Notes: a model not told the origin generated them from the sequence alone. Numbered from the stretch's first letter, positions 34,703 to 42,875 are shown. The stretch is 53,176 nucleotides of DNA from Oscillospiraceae bacterium (GCA_017439555.1 JAFSIZ010000149.1:1-53176); one strand, 5' to 3'. A program made the numbers and translations.

Positions 34703-35494
34703 GTGAAAATAACAGATTCCCACGCACATATATTTCCGCAGAAGATAGCTCTCAAGGCGAGCGGTGCAACGGGCGAGTTCTATGGCGTCACAATGCACCA
34801 CGACGGAATGGCACACACGCTGAGTGAACAGCTTGCCGCGGCAGGAATAGGAAGAGCTCTCGTCTGCTCCCCGGCGACGACTCCGCATCAGGTTGAATCA
34901 ATAAATGATTTCATCGCGGAAAAATGCAAAAAATATCCTGAGTTTTTCGGAGTTGCAACGCTCCACCCCGATACGGAGGACACAGCCGCTGAGATTGAGC
35001 GCATTGAAGCTCTGGGGCTCCACGGCGTTAAATATCACCCCGATTTCCAGTGCTTTGAAATCGATGACGAAAAAATGTTTCCTACATATAAAATCCTTGA
35101 GGAAAAGGGCATACCCGTCCTTTTCCACACAGGGGATAAGCGTTACAGCTTCTCAGGGCCAAGGCGCGTCATCAATGTGATTGAAAAATTCCCTGACCTC
35201 AAGATTATCGCCGCGCATTTCGGAGGTTATTCCGAATGGGACGAGGCATGGAAATATCCGAAACACAAGAACCTCTATTTCGACACGTCAAGCTCGCTCT
35301 GGGTTATGCCTGTCGATGAGGCAAGAAGGTTTATAGATCATTTCGGAGCAAGCCAATTTATGTTCGGCTCTGATTTCCCGATGTGGACGCCGCGTGAGGA
35401 GCTTTCAAAATTCCTCGCAATCGGTCTCTCAGAGGAAGACAACGCGCAGATACTCAACAAAACATTTGAGCAGCTGTTCCGGATAGAAAGCTGA
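34703..35494 (+). CDS. Amidohydrolase-family metal-dependent hydrolase
   Basis: A 263-residue TIM-barrel enzyme of the amidohydrolase-related (PF04909-type) family. Metal-binding signs: His7-Ala-His9 (DSHAHIF), LFHTGD, AAHFGGY and the late Asp in FGSDFPMW. Members include decarboxylases and lactonases, so the reaction is not predictable. The start is GTG at 34703; AAAGG is about 13 nt upstream, a weak fit. It is followed 93 nt later by TatD, another metal-dependent TIM-barrel hydrolase. Confidence 0.83.
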   Translation: MKITDSHAHIFPQKIALKASGATGEFYGVTMHHDGMAHTLSEQLAAAGIGRALVCSPATTPHQVESINDFIAEKCKKYPEFFGVATLHPDTEDTAAEIERIEALGLHGVKYHPDFQCFEIDDEKMFPTYKILEEKGIPVLFHTGDKRYSFSGPRRVINVIEKFPDLKIIAAHFGGYSEWDEAWKYPKHKNLYFDTSSSLWVMPVDEARRFIDHFGASQFMFGSDFPMWTPREELSKFLAIGLSEEDNAQILNKTFEQLFRIES

Positions 35495-35587
35495 AAAATG
35501 ACAATGCTTGCATATTCGTTGTAAGGCTCGTCTGCGCTCAAGACGATATTATGCACAAACCGTATATTCAAAGGGGAATATAACAAA

Positions 35588-36349
35588 ATGTATTTTGATA
35601 CACACGCACATCTTGATGATGAAGCGTTTGATGCTGACCGAGAAGAGCTGATCGGCTCGTTTGCGGAGGTCGGCGTCGGGCGCATCATCAACGCATCAAG
35701 TGATATGCCGTCGTCTTATGCGACGGTATCGCTTTGTGAAAAATATGATTTCATATATGGCGCCGTGGGGATTCATCCCGAGGCGGCGGACCGTATGGAG
35801 AGCGGCGATATTGAAAAAATCGCAGAGCTCACAAAAAAGAAGAACATCGTTGCCATAGGTGAGACGGGGCTCGATTATTATTGGGACAGCGTTCCGCGCG
35901 AGGTGCAGCAGAAAGCGTTCCGCGAGCATTGCGCGCTTGCACGCGAGCTGAATCTTCCGATTGTGGTACACGACAGGGAAGCTCACCGCGATTGCCTTGA
36001 CATTCTCAAAGAATTTCCCGGAATACGCGCAGTGTACCACTGTTTTTCGGGAAGCGTGGAATATGCGCGCGAGCTTTCCAAGCTCGGCTTTTATTTCTCG
36101 TTCGGCGGCGCTGTGACGTTCAAAAACGCAAAGGCCGCGCCTGAGGTGCTGCGCAACCTTCCGCGCGAGCAGGTTATGCTCGAAACGGATTGCCCGTATA
36201 TGGCGCCTGTTCCGTTCCGCGGAAAGCGCAACCATCCGGGATACGTTCCGCACATCGCGGCAAAAATCGCCGAAATATGGGGGATATCTCCTGAAGAGGT
36301 CGGCAGAATAACGACAGAAAACGCATTGAGATTTTTTAACATAAAATAA
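35588..36349 (+). CDS. tatD: TatD-family metal-dependent DNase/hydrolase
   Basis: A 253-residue TIM-barrel nuclease of the TatD/YcfH family. Metal ligands: DTHAHLDD (His6, His8), IGETGLDYYW, VVHDREA, YHCFSGS and LETDCPYMAP. TatD enzymes act as 3'-5' exonucleases in DNA repair and quality control. AAAGGGGA precedes the ATG. The gene ends 10 nt before the next membrane-protein gene, suggesting cotranscription. Confidence 0.93.
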   Translation: MYFDTHAHLDDEAFDADREELIGSFAEVGVGRIINASSDMPSSYATVSLCEKYDFIYGAVGIHPEAADRMESGDIEKIAELTKKKNIVAIGETGLDYYWDSVPREVQQKAFREHCALARELNLPIVVHDREAHRDCLDILKEFPGIRAVYHCFSGSVEYARELSKLGFYFSFGGAVTFKNAKAAPEVLRNLPREQVMLETDCPYMAPVPFRGKRNHPGYVPHIAAKIAEIWGISPEEVGRITTENALRFFNIK

Positions 36350-36359
36350 GGGGATTAAT

Positions 36360-36983
36360 ATGAATAAGACAAAAAGACCGTTCAGATTCCGCATCGGAAT
36401 GAGAAATATCAAGACAGCGATAGCCGCAACGCTCTGCGCCATCGGATATCTTACAGCAAACGTTATTTTCGACACGAGCTTCGACCCGACATTCGCCTGC
36501 ATCGGCGCGATATTCGGAACAGGAAGCGATATGGGTGATTCGTGGCTCAACGGCGGAAACCGCCTTTTCGGAACAATCATCGGCGGTGTCATAGGTATGC
36601 TGATGTTCAGGCTCTATCTGTTCTGGCAGCCGGGCGGAGAATGGTCGTTCAAAATTCTTCCGTTTATGTTTGTCGGCGTTGTCGCGCTCATCATCGCGTG
36701 CCAGTTCTTTCGCTGGCCGGGCGGCATCCAGCCGGGCGGCGTTGTGCTCAGCATAATTCTTTTTGCGCAGAACAACCCCGACACATATATATCATATTCG
36801 GTCGAGCGCATTATCAACACGGCGATAGGCGTTATCGTCGTGCTTCTTATCAACCATTTCTTCCCGCGTGAGAGGCTTCTTGGGATTATGTATACTCTCC
36901 ACCTCCGCAAGAGACCGGAGGCCGAGGAGGAAAAGCTTGAAGAGCTCAAAGAGCTTGAAGAGCCTGAAGCCGCAGAGAGATAA
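36360..36983 (+). CDS. Aromatic acid exporter family (FUSC/ArAE-like) membrane protein
   Basis: A 207-residue integral membrane protein with about five hydrophobic segments (roughly 18-36, 40-55, 68-85, 96-118, 145-165). KTAIAATLCAIGYL, the GNRLFGTIIGGVIG glycine-rich turn and VERIINTAIGVIVVLLIN are typical of the ArAE/FUSC family of putative aromatic-acid or toxic-organic exporters. The tail (180-207) is a highly charged Glu/Lys helix. Transport activity is inferred from family only. It is followed by a strong terminator. Confidence 0.83.
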   Translation: MNKTKRPFRFRIGMRNIKTAIAATLCAIGYLTANVIFDTSFDPTFACIGAIFGTGSDMGDSWLNGGNRLFGTIIGGVIGMLMFRLYLFWQPGGEWSFKILPFMFVGVVALIIACQFFRWPGGIQPGGVVLSIILFAQNNPDTYISYSVERIINTAIGVIVVLLINHFFPRERLLGIMYTLHLRKRPEAEEEKLEELKELEEPEAAER

Positions 36984-37002
36984 TATATTATGAGAGCATC
37001 GC

Positions 37003-37032
37003 AAAGAGAGGGCACACCGCCCTCTCTTTTTT
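37003..37032 (+). terminator. Terminator after the FUSC-like gene
   Basis: AAAGAGAGGGC (37003-37013) with GCCCTCTCTTT, then TTTT. Confidence 0.9.
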
Positions 37033-37111
37033 GTTGCGGTATACACGAAAGACAGAAAATATCGCCGCGCTTTTTTATTTGCATGGCTTCGATTCAGTTT
37101 TAAGGTGCTGA

Positions 37112-37159
37112 CCGCAAACACCTGTGTTTTTACACGGGTGCTTGCGGCTTCTTTTTTCG
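37112..37159. terminator. Second strong hairpin with U-run in the gap before the pot locus
   Basis: A 15-bp stem with one mismatch (37112-37126 with 37133-37147), loop TTTTTA, followed by CTTCTTTTTTC. It lies 75 nt after the first terminator and upstream of the pot promoter. No coding frame or promoter for it was found, so it may end a small RNA or be a backup terminator. The 36984-37308 gap otherwise holds the pot promoter and leader. Confidence 0.65.
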
Positions 37160-37181
37160 ACAAAATATATATGAAAATATA

Positions 37182-37210
37182 TTGACAAACGGATGTATAT
37201 ATGTTATATT
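37182..37210 (+). promoter_or_regulatory. Promoter of the pot regulator and operon
   Basis: TTGACA (37182-37187), 17 bp, TATATT (37205-37210). The leader to the regulator's start is about 90 nt. Confidence 0.85.
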
Positions 37211-37225
37211 GTATTTCACAATATC

Positions 37226-37238
37226 AAACTTAAAGTTT
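37226..37238 (+). promoter_or_regulatory. Operator-like palindrome in the pot leader
   Basis: Perfect 13-bp palindrome AAACTTAAAGTTT, starting 15 bp after the -10 box, near the transcription start. It matches AAACTTTTAGTTT at 37873-37885 in 11 of 13 positions. A likely site for autoregulation by the XRE-cupin protein. Confidence 0.5.
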
Positions 37239-37247
37239 ATTTTTACG

Positions 37248-37281
37248 AAACCCACTGCGGCGCACTCGTCACTGTGGGTTT
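37248..37281 (+). other. Hairpin in the leader of the XRE-cupin gene
   Basis: AAACCCAC (37248-37255) with GTGGGTTT (37274-37281), followed by TCG. CGGCG within the loop could instead pair with CGCCG at 37283-37287, so two exclusive folds exist. Attenuation is possible but unproven. Confidence 0.4.
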
Positions 37282-37308
37282 TCGCCGTGAAATAAAGAGG
37301 TGAAAGCT

Positions 37309-37851
37309 GTGAATATCGATATAGGCGGACGAATAAAACTTCTGCGTTTGTATTATGGTCTGACGCAGCAGGAGCTTGCAGACAGATGCGAGCTTTCAAA
37401 GGGCTTTATATCCCAGCTCGAATCAAACAGCACGTCGCCGTCACTCGAGACTCTTTCGGACATTTTCGATGCACTCGGAACTTCGTTTGAAGAGTTTTTC
37501 GCGCAGACGGGCAGCGGTGCTCAGATTGTTTATAAAAGCGAGGATATGTGCGAAAAAGAGGACGAAACGGGCAAGATGACCTGGCTGGTTTCGACAGCAC
37601 AGAAAAACTCGATGGAGCCGATAATGTATGAGCTGCTTCCGGGGCAGGAAACGCCCGTGGATATGCCGCATGCAGGCGAGGAATTCGGATATGTTCTTTC
37701 CGGGTCGATTGTGCTCCGCCACGGCACGCAGACACAGAAGCTGCGGCGCGGTGATGCGTTCTATTTCAAGGCCGATAAGCAGCACAGCCTGAAGAACCGC
37801 GGAAAGAGCGCAGCGACGGTGCTCTGGGTGTCCTCACCGCCGAATTTTTAA
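37309..37851 (+). CDS. XRE-family regulator with C-terminal cupin domain, probable polyamine-transport regulator
   Basis: A 180-residue transcription factor. N-terminal XRE helix-turn-helix (about 6-60): IKLLRLYYGLTQQELAD, then CELSKGFISQLE. C-terminal cupin_2 (about 105-178) with MPHAGEEFGYVLSGS and GDAFYFKADKQHSLKN. The GTG at 37309 is preferred to a GTG at 37300 because AGAGGTG at 37296-37302 is properly spaced only from the later one. It is 51 nt upstream of potA in the same direction, as in many Firmicutes where this regulator heads the spermidine/putrescine operon. The cupin may sense polyamines. Confidence 0.9.
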   Translation: MNIDIGGRIKLLRLYYGLTQQELADRCELSKGFISQLESNSTSPSLETLSDIFDALGTSFEEFFAQTGSGAQIVYKSEDMCEKEDETGKMTWLVSTAQKNSMEPIMYELLPGQETPVDMPHAGEEFGYVLSGSIVLRHGTQTQKLRRGDAFYFKADKQHSLKNRGKSAATVLWVSSPPNF

Positions 37852-37866
37852 ATTCGCGATAAATAT

Positions 37867-37885
37867 TATACTAAACTTTTAGTTT
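37867..37885 (+). promoter_or_regulatory. Second operator-like palindrome with a TATACT box before potA
   Basis: AAACTTTTAGTTT (37873-37885), also readable as ACTAAA-CT-TTTAGT, directly follows TATACT (37867-37872). It resembles the palindrome at 37226-37238. A regulator bound here would cover the start point of a potA promoter, though the -35 is poor. Confidence 0.45.
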
Positions 37886-37902
37886 TGAAACAGGAGACAG
37901 AG

Positions 37903-38997
37903 ATGGGAGAAAAGATTTTAGAGCTTTCCGGAATATATAAGACCTTTGAAGGTCAGGATGTTTTAAACGGAATTGATTTATATATTAAAAGAAACGAGTT
38001 TCTGACGTTGCTCGGTCCTTCCGGCTGCGGAAAAACCACGCTTCTGCGCATCATCGGCGGATTTCTCACGCCGACAGAGGGCGATGTTTTCTATCTCGGA
38101 AAGAGAATAAACGATGTTCCTCCTCATAAGAGAAATATCAACACGGTGTTCCAGCGCTATGCGCTTTTCCCGAAAATGACAGTCGGCGAGAATATTGCCT
38201 TTGGCCCGAAGATCAAGAAATGGGATAAGGCGAGAATAGACCGCGATGTTGATGAGATGCTCCGCCTCGTCGCTCTCGAGGGCTTCCGCGACCGCGACGT
38301 AAGGACGCTTTCGGGAGGTCAGCAGCAGAGAGTTGCCGTCGCGCGTGCGCTTATCAACAAGCCCGACATACTCCTGCTCGACGAGCCTCTCGGCGCGCTT
38401 GATTTAAAGCTTCGCAAGGAAATGCAGATAGAGCTCAAGCGTATTCAGCAGGAGAGCGGAATAACCTTTATCTATGTAACCCATGACCAGGAAGAGGCGC
38501 TGACAATGTCGGATACCATCGTTGTTATGAACGGCGGTGTTATCCAGCAGATAGGCACGCCTCAGGATATATACAACGAGCCGAAAAACGCATTCGTCGC
38601 AGATTTCATCGGAGACAGCAATATCCTCTGCGCGACGATGAAGCGCGACCTTGTCGTAAACTTCCTCGGCTATGATTTCGAGTGTATAGACCGCGGCTTC
38701 GGCGAGGATGCGCCGGTCGATATCGTTCTCCGCCCCGAGGATGTCATATTGAAGCCCGTTTGTGAGAATCTTCCCTGCGGAGAGGTCGTTTCGTCGATCT
38801 TCAAGGGCGTGCATTATGAGATGCGCGTCGAGGTCAGCGGAGAGACAATCATCGCACAGTCGACGGTGAATTCCGTTCCCGGAACAAAGGTCGCGATATA
38901 TGTAGAGCCGGAAAACATTCAGGTTATGCATAAAAGTGAGATGTCACCTGACAGGCGCAACAAAAGCGCGGCTGATATAGCGGAGGGTGAGAATTGA
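37903..38997 (+). CDS. potA: Spermidine/putrescine ABC transporter ATP-binding protein
   Basis: A 364-residue ABC ATPase. Walker A GPSGCGKTT (38-46), Q-loop Gln84 (VFQRYALFP), signature LSGGQQQR (136-143), Walker B ILLLDEP (156-162), then a TOBE-type C-terminal domain (about 275-350, with RPEDV). It energises polyamine import with PotB, PotC and PotD. The ATG at 37903 is chosen over a TTG at 37885 because CAGGAGA is 6-7 nt upstream of the ATG. The stop overlaps the potB start. Confidence 0.95.
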   Translation: MGEKILELSGIYKTFEGQDVLNGIDLYIKRNEFLTLLGPSGCGKTTLLRIIGGFLTPTEGDVFYLGKRINDVPPHKRNINTVFQRYALFPKMTVGENIAFGPKIKKWDKARIDRDVDEMLRLVALEGFRDRDVRTLSGGQQQRVAVARALINKPDILLLDEPLGALDLKLRKEMQIELKRIQQESGITFIYVTHDQEEALTMSDTIVVMNGGVIQQIGTPQDIYNEPKNAFVADFIGDSNILCATMKRDLVVNFLGYDFECIDRGFGEDAPVDIVLRPEDVILKPVCENLPCGEVVSSIFKGVHYEMRVEVSGETIIAQSTVNSVPGTKVAIYVEPENIQVMHKSEMSPDRRNKSAADIAEGEN

Positions 38998-39830
38998 AAA
39001 AGAATTTGTGTTTGATACCGCTCTATGTGTGGTCGGCGGTCTTTATCGTGTTTCCGCTTCTCATAGTGCTCTATTATGCCTTTACGCGTGATGCATCAAG
39101 CGGTATGTCGCTGTCCTTTGAAAGCTTTTCGCGCCTTGCAGACCCGATGTATCTCGGCGTAATATTGCGAAGCTTCAAAATAGCAGTCATAGCCACGCTT
39201 GTGTGCATACTGTGCGGATATCCTGCGGCATATATCCTTGCAAGAAGCAATTCGCGCTCAAAGTTTATAATCGTCATATTGATGCTCCTGCCGATGTGGA
39301 TGAATTTCCTCCTCAGGACATATTCGTGGCTGACGTTGCTCGAAAAGTCGGGGCTTATAAATTCGTTCCTCTCGCTTTTCGGGGTTGACCCGATAATATT
39401 CCTCGGCACAGAGGGCGCTGTTGTGCTCGGCACTGTATATAACTATCTCCCGTTTATGATAATGCCGATATACATAACGCTCTTGAAGCTCGATCAGAGC
39501 CATCTTGACGCTGCGGCAGACCTCGGTGCAAACCCGTTTCAGGTGTTTATGAAGGTTACGCTTCCGTTCTCGGTGCCGGGCGTGCTCTCGGGCGTTTCGA
39601 TGGTGTTCGTGCCGAGCGTTACGACATTCGTCATATCACAGATAATGGGCAGCGGCAACGTAACGCTTATCGGTGACATCATCGAAAAGCAATACAGAGT
39701 CGTAAACGATTGGCATTTCGGCAGCGCATTGAGCGTGGTTATAATGATAATCGTGCTTGCGTTTATGTATTTCATAAACCGCGGCGATGTCGAGGCAAAT
39801 AACGGAAACGGAGGCAGGCTGCTGAGATGA
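38994..39830 (+). CDS. potB: Spermidine/putrescine ABC transporter permease
   Basis: A 278-residue permease with six membrane helices and the cytoplasmic EAA loop LDAAADLGANPFQVFMKVTLP. It starts with TTG at 38994, overlapping the potA stop by 4 bp, with GGAGGGTGAG just upstream. It pairs with PotC to form the channel. Confidence 0.93.
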   Translation: MKKNLCLIPLYVWSAVFIVFPLLIVLYYAFTRDASSGMSLSFESFSRLADPMYLGVILRSFKIAVIATLVCILCGYPAAYILARSNSRSKFIIVILMLLPMWMNFLLRTYSWLTLLEKSGLINSFLSLFGVDPIIFLGTEGAVVLGTVYNYLPFMIMPIYITLLKLDQSHLDAAADLGANPFQVFMKVTLPFSVPGVLSGVSMVFVPSVTTFVISQIMGSGNVTLIGDIIEKQYRVVNDWHFGSALSVVIMIIVLAFMYFINRGDVEANNGNGGRLLR

Positions 39831-40615
39831 AAAAACTGTCTAAATGCTATATAGGGCTTGTCCTTGCGTTTTTATATCTTCCGATAGCCGTGCTTATGGT
39901 CTATTCCTTCAATGCATCGAAATCGCGCGGCGTGTGGAAGGGCTTCACGTTTGATTGGTATCGCCAGCTGCTCGAGAACGAATCCATAATGAGCTCACTC
40001 TATACGACGCTTATCTGCGGCTTCCTTGCGGCGCTCGTCGCAACCGTGATCGGCTCGATGGCGGCATACGGAATCGCAAAGGCAAAGAGCAAAAGCTCGT
40101 TCATTCTTTCCGTGGCATATGTGCCGATGCTTAACGCTGAGATAGTAACAGGCGTTTCGCTGATGCTCCTGTTCACGCTCTTCGGCCTTGAACTCGGCTT
40201 CTTCACGATGCTTCTCTCGCATATAACCTTCTGCATACCGTATGTAATACTCGCGGTATTGCCGAAGGCGCGCCAGCTCGATTGGAGCTTATACGATGCG
40301 GCGCAGGATCTCGGCTGCACTCCGATGCGCTCGTTCTGGAAGATAATGTTTCCCGAGCTTCTGCCCGGAATACTCACAGGCTTTCTCCTCTCGCTCACAA
40401 TGTCGATTGATGATTTTATAATCAGCTTCTTCACAACGGGCAACGGAGTCAACAACCTCTCGATAGAGATATACACGATGGCAAAGCGCGGCATAAAGCC
40501 TGAGATAAACGCACTTTCAACCATTATGTTCGCGGTGATACTTGCGATATTGATTATTGCAAACGTCGGCGCGGCAAAGAAGGATAACAACAAAAAAAGG
40601 AGTGTAAGAATATGA
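39827..40615 (+). CDS. potC: Spermidine/putrescine ABC transporter permease
   Basis: A 262-residue permease with six predicted helices and the EAA loop YDAAQDLGCTPMRSFWKIMFP. The start overlaps the potB stop in ATGA. The C-terminus is basic (KKDNNKKRSVRI). It is the second half of the polyamine channel. Confidence 0.93.
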   Translation: MKKLSKCYIGLVLAFLYLPIAVLMVYSFNASKSRGVWKGFTFDWYRQLLENESIMSSLYTTLICGFLAALVATVIGSMAAYGIAKAKSKSSFILSVAYVPMLNAEIVTGVSLMLLFTLFGLELGFFTMLLSHITFCIPYVILAVLPKARQLDWSLYDAAQDLGCTPMRSFWKIMFPELLPGILTGFLLSLTMSIDDFIISFFTTGNGVNNLSIEIYTMAKRGIKPEINALSTIMFAVILAILIIANVGAAKKDNNKKRSVRI

Positions 40616-41646
40616 AAAAGCTTATCGCACTTATACTTTGCGCAGCTATGCTGCTCTCACTCGCCGCTTGCGGTGACGACCGCGAGACGATAAAGGTCTA
40701 TAACTGGGGCGACTATATCGCTCCCGGCGTTATCGACAAGTTTGAGGAAGAGACGGGAATCCGCGTCATATATGAGATGTTTGAGACAAATGAGGATATG
40801 TATACGAAAATCAAGAACTCAAACAACGCTTATGACGTGCTTATCCCATCCGATTATATGATCGAGCGAATGATTGCCGAAAATCTTCTTGCGGAGATCG
40901 ATATGGCAAACATCACAAACTATGACAAAATCGATGCGGAATATAAAAACCTCTCCTTTGACCCGGAAAATAAATATTCCGTGCCCTATACATGGGGAAC
41001 CGTCGGTATCCTTTATAACAAAACGATGGTGAATGAAGCTCCCACAAGCTGGGGCGCGCTCTGGGACGGGCAATATAAAGACAACATCATTATGATGAAC
41101 AGCCAGCGCGATGCCATCGGCATAACGCTCAAATATCTCGGCTATAGCCTCAACACACTCGAAGCAGCCGAGCTCAATGCGGCAAAAGAAAAGCTCATTG
41201 AGCAGGAGCCGCTCGTGCTTGCGTGGGTCGTCGATGAGGTTAAGGACAAGATGATAGGCGGCGAGGCGGCGCTTGCGCTCGTATACGCAGGCGATGCCGT
41301 ATATTGCAAGGGTGAAAACCCCGATCTTGAATATGTCATTCCGTCTGAGGGCTCAAACATCTTCTTCGATTCAATGTGCATCCCGGCAAACTGCGAAAAC
41401 AAGGCAGGAGCAGAGAAGTTTATCGACTTTATGTGCCGCCCGGACATCGCAGCTGAGAATGCAGGCTATATCGGTTATTCATCACCGTCAAAGGCAGCAC
41501 GTGAGCTTATGGGCGAAGCAGGCGAGGACCCGACTGCATATCCCGACATCACGAAATATGACCTTGAGATATTCTCCTCCCTCGGCGACAAGACAAAGAT
41601 ATACGACGAGCTCTGGACAGAGATTATAACCGTCAGAGGTATGTAA
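40612..41646 (+). CDS. potD: Spermidine/putrescine-binding lipoprotein
   Basis: A 344-residue solute-binding protein. Signal peptide with lipobox LAAC (Cys20), then VYNWGDYI, the family opening motif, followed by YDVLIPSDYMIE and PYTWGTVGILYN. It captures spermidine or putrescine outside the membrane and delivers it to PotBC. The start overlaps potC in ATGA. The operon ends at a terminator 7 nt downstream. Confidence 0.95.
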   Translation: MKKLIALILCAAMLLSLAACGDDRETIKVYNWGDYIAPGVIDKFEEETGIRVIYEMFETNEDMYTKIKNSNNAYDVLIPSDYMIERMIAENLLAEIDMANITNYDKIDAEYKNLSFDPENKYSVPYTWGTVGILYNKTMVNEAPTSWGALWDGQYKDNIIMMNSQRDAIGITLKYLGYSLNTLEAAELNAAKEKLIEQEPLVLAWVVDEVKDKMIGGEAALALVYAGDAVYCKGENPDLEYVIPSEGSNIFFDSMCIPANCENKAGAEKFIDFMCRPDIAAENAGYIGYSSPSKAARELMGEAGEDPTAYPDITKYDLEIFSSLGDKTKIYDELWTEIITVRGM

Positions 41647-41652
41647 TAACGT

Positions 41653-41689
41653 AAAACGCACGTACTTATTGCAAGTATGTGCGTTTTTT
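41653..41689 (+). terminator. Terminator of potABCD
   Basis: AAAACGCACGTACTT (41653-41667) with AAGTATGTGCGTTTT (41673-41687), one mismatch, then TT. Confidence 0.88.
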
Positions 41690-41716
41690 AGATAATATAA
41701 CAAAGAATCTCTGTAA

Positions 41717-41745
41717 TTGACAAAATAAATCGCATATGCTAACAT
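41717..41745 (+). promoter_or_regulatory. Promoter of the toxin-tip/immunity pair
   Basis: TTGACA (41717-41722), 17 bp, TAACAT (41740-41745), ahead of the first short gene at 41774. Confidence 0.65.
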
Positions 41746-41773
41746 AAGATTGACAAACAAATAACAAAGCGGA

Positions 41774-41971
41774 GTGGGGCAGAAAAGCGGAAAGGAAAAA
41801 GCCAATGACATTCCATCATGGTCAAAAGGCAAAAAACCCAATAAGGGAGAGTCTGGCACTGAATTTGCAAGAAGACTAATGGACGAAAAATATGGTAAAG
41901 ATAATTACAAAACAGGTCCAGGCTTTGAATACAATAAGTTGGAAAAATATGGTGATAGAGGTGGACGATGA
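41774..41971 (+). CDS. C-terminal tip of a polymorphic toxin (orphan fragment)
   Basis: A 65-residue basic protein. The segment KGESGTEFARRLMDEKYG, followed by NYKTGPGFEYNK and an end GDRGGR, matches what I recall of the extreme C-terminus of RHS/YD-repeat and other polymorphic toxins of Gram-positive bacteria. No N-terminal trafficking or repeat region is present: an in-frame stop lies 9 nt before the GTG start. The GGAG before the GTG is only 1 nt away, so translation may be weak. It overlaps the immunity-like gene in ATGA. I read it as a remnant or cassette left by toxin-tip exchange. Nuclease activity is not demonstrable from the sequence. Confidence 0.6.
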   Translation: MGQKSGKEKANDIPSWSKGKKPNKGESGTEFARRLMDEKYGKDNYKTGPGFEYNKLEKYGDRGGR

Positions 41972-42201
41972 AAACAAAAATATATTTACTGCAACACTCT
42001 TATCAATATGGCGAAAACAATGAGTATGACGAGGTTAAAGTTCTGGGAATATTTAGTAGTAAATTGGCAGCAAAAAAGGCAATTGAGTTCTACAAAATGC
42101 TTCCGGGTTTCAAGGATTTTTCAGAAGAATGTTTTAGTATTGATATGTATACATTAGATGAATGTGAATGGCAAAATGGATTTTATGAATCAATGCAATA
42201 A
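41968..42201 (+). CDS. Small immunity-like protein
   Basis: A 77-residue acidic cytosolic protein. The layout (IYLLQHSYQYG, then IGxFSS-like LGIFSSKLAAKKAIEF, LPGFKDF, a Phe-x-Ile-Asp segment and a Trp-x-x-Gly-Phe end) matches a small protein family often found immediately downstream of polymorphic toxins, from memory. It overlaps the toxin-tip gene by 4 bp, as expected for a toxin/immunity pair. Retention of immunity after loss of the toxin body is a common evolutionary state. Confidence 0.65.
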   Translation: MKTKIYLLQHSYQYGENNEYDEVKVLGIFSSKLAAKKAIEFYKMLPGFKDFSEECFSIDMYTLDECEWQNGFYESMQ

Positions 42202-42278
42202 AGCCAAAAGGGGGACATAAAGCCAAAAAAGTCAAAATGGAGGAGTCAAATGGCTCTGCAAATAGCTCCAAATGGCTC
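42198..42278 (+). repeat. Short tandem microrepeats between immunity and lipoprotein genes
   Basis: ATAAAGCCAAAA occurs at about 42198 and again at 42217. CAAATGGCTC, CAAATAGCTC and CAAATGGCTC occur at 42247, 42259 and 42269. No gene is seen in 42202-42305 apart from the GAGGGGGG ribosome site of the next gene. Confidence 0.6.
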
Positions 42279-42305
42279 AAAACGGAGTGAGGGGGGATTA
42301 GGAAT

Positions 42306-42860
42306 ATGCACATAAAAAAAGCGATATGTCTTTTGCTGGCAGTAGCCATTACATCTCTAGCGCTTTTTTTTCTCGCTTGGGGCTCGATTTTCCTTGGGGG
42401 TTGTTTTTCAAATAAACCATCTAAACCGAAAATTGTCTATCATGAATTTCCTATTTGTCTAGAATATGAGGTCAATGGAAAATACACAAAAGTTGAGGAC
42501 ATTGTGGTTTGCAAGTTTGACGGTTTCGCTTTTAATGAGGGGAATGGGAAGTTCAGAAGATGGATAGCATACTTAAGGAGCGGAAATTCTCGCATCACTC
42601 TTTTTAAGGAGGATGATATTGAAATTTATTATTTTCCAATAAAAGAAGATTCAAGGCTCCCGGGCGTGTTAATGGGTGATGCAGAATTTTATACCGGCGG
42701 TATAGGCGGAACGTTTCCGGATGCATGGATTACAACCAACTATGATGATAAAACGGTGAATGACTATTTAATCAGTAAAGACGAACTGTTGGATAAATAC
42801 AAAATTCGTCTCATCAGTTGGGAGTGTGCACCACCGATTAAAAATATATTCAAGGAATAA
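42306..42860 (+). CDS. Putative lipoprotein of the accessory patch
   Basis: A 184-residue exported protein. A hydrophobic N-terminus (7-30) ends in FLGGC (Cys33), a plausible lipobox. The body contains VEDIVVCKFDGFAFNEGNGKF, ITLFKEDD, IYYFP and the ending IRLISWECAPPIKN, a pattern I associate with small lipoproteins common in Clostridia near toxin-immunity patches. GAGGGGGG precedes the ATG. Codon use is AT-rich compared with neighbours, like the two genes before it. Function unknown; it could be an additional immunity or an unrelated surface lipoprotein. Confidence 0.72.
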   Translation: MHIKKAICLLLAVAITSLALFFLAWGSIFLGGCFSNKPSKPKIVYHEFPICLEYEVNGKYTKVEDIVVCKFDGFAFNEGNGKFRRWIAYLRSGNSRITLFKEDDIEIYYFPIKEDSRLPGVLMGDAEFYTGGIGGTFPDAWITTNYDDKTVNDYLISKDELLDKYKIRLISWECAPPIKNIFKE

Positions 42861-42875
42861 CGGAACACATAACGC

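Noticed and set aside
37248..37287. Classical metabolite riboswitch in the pot leader
   Set aside because: Only a simple hairpin with an alternative pairing; no known aptamer core is recognisable.
41774..41971. Toxin-tip gene as an intact stand-alone toxin
   Set aside because: Too short, no delivery domain, and similarity is only to the extreme C-terminus of larger toxins.
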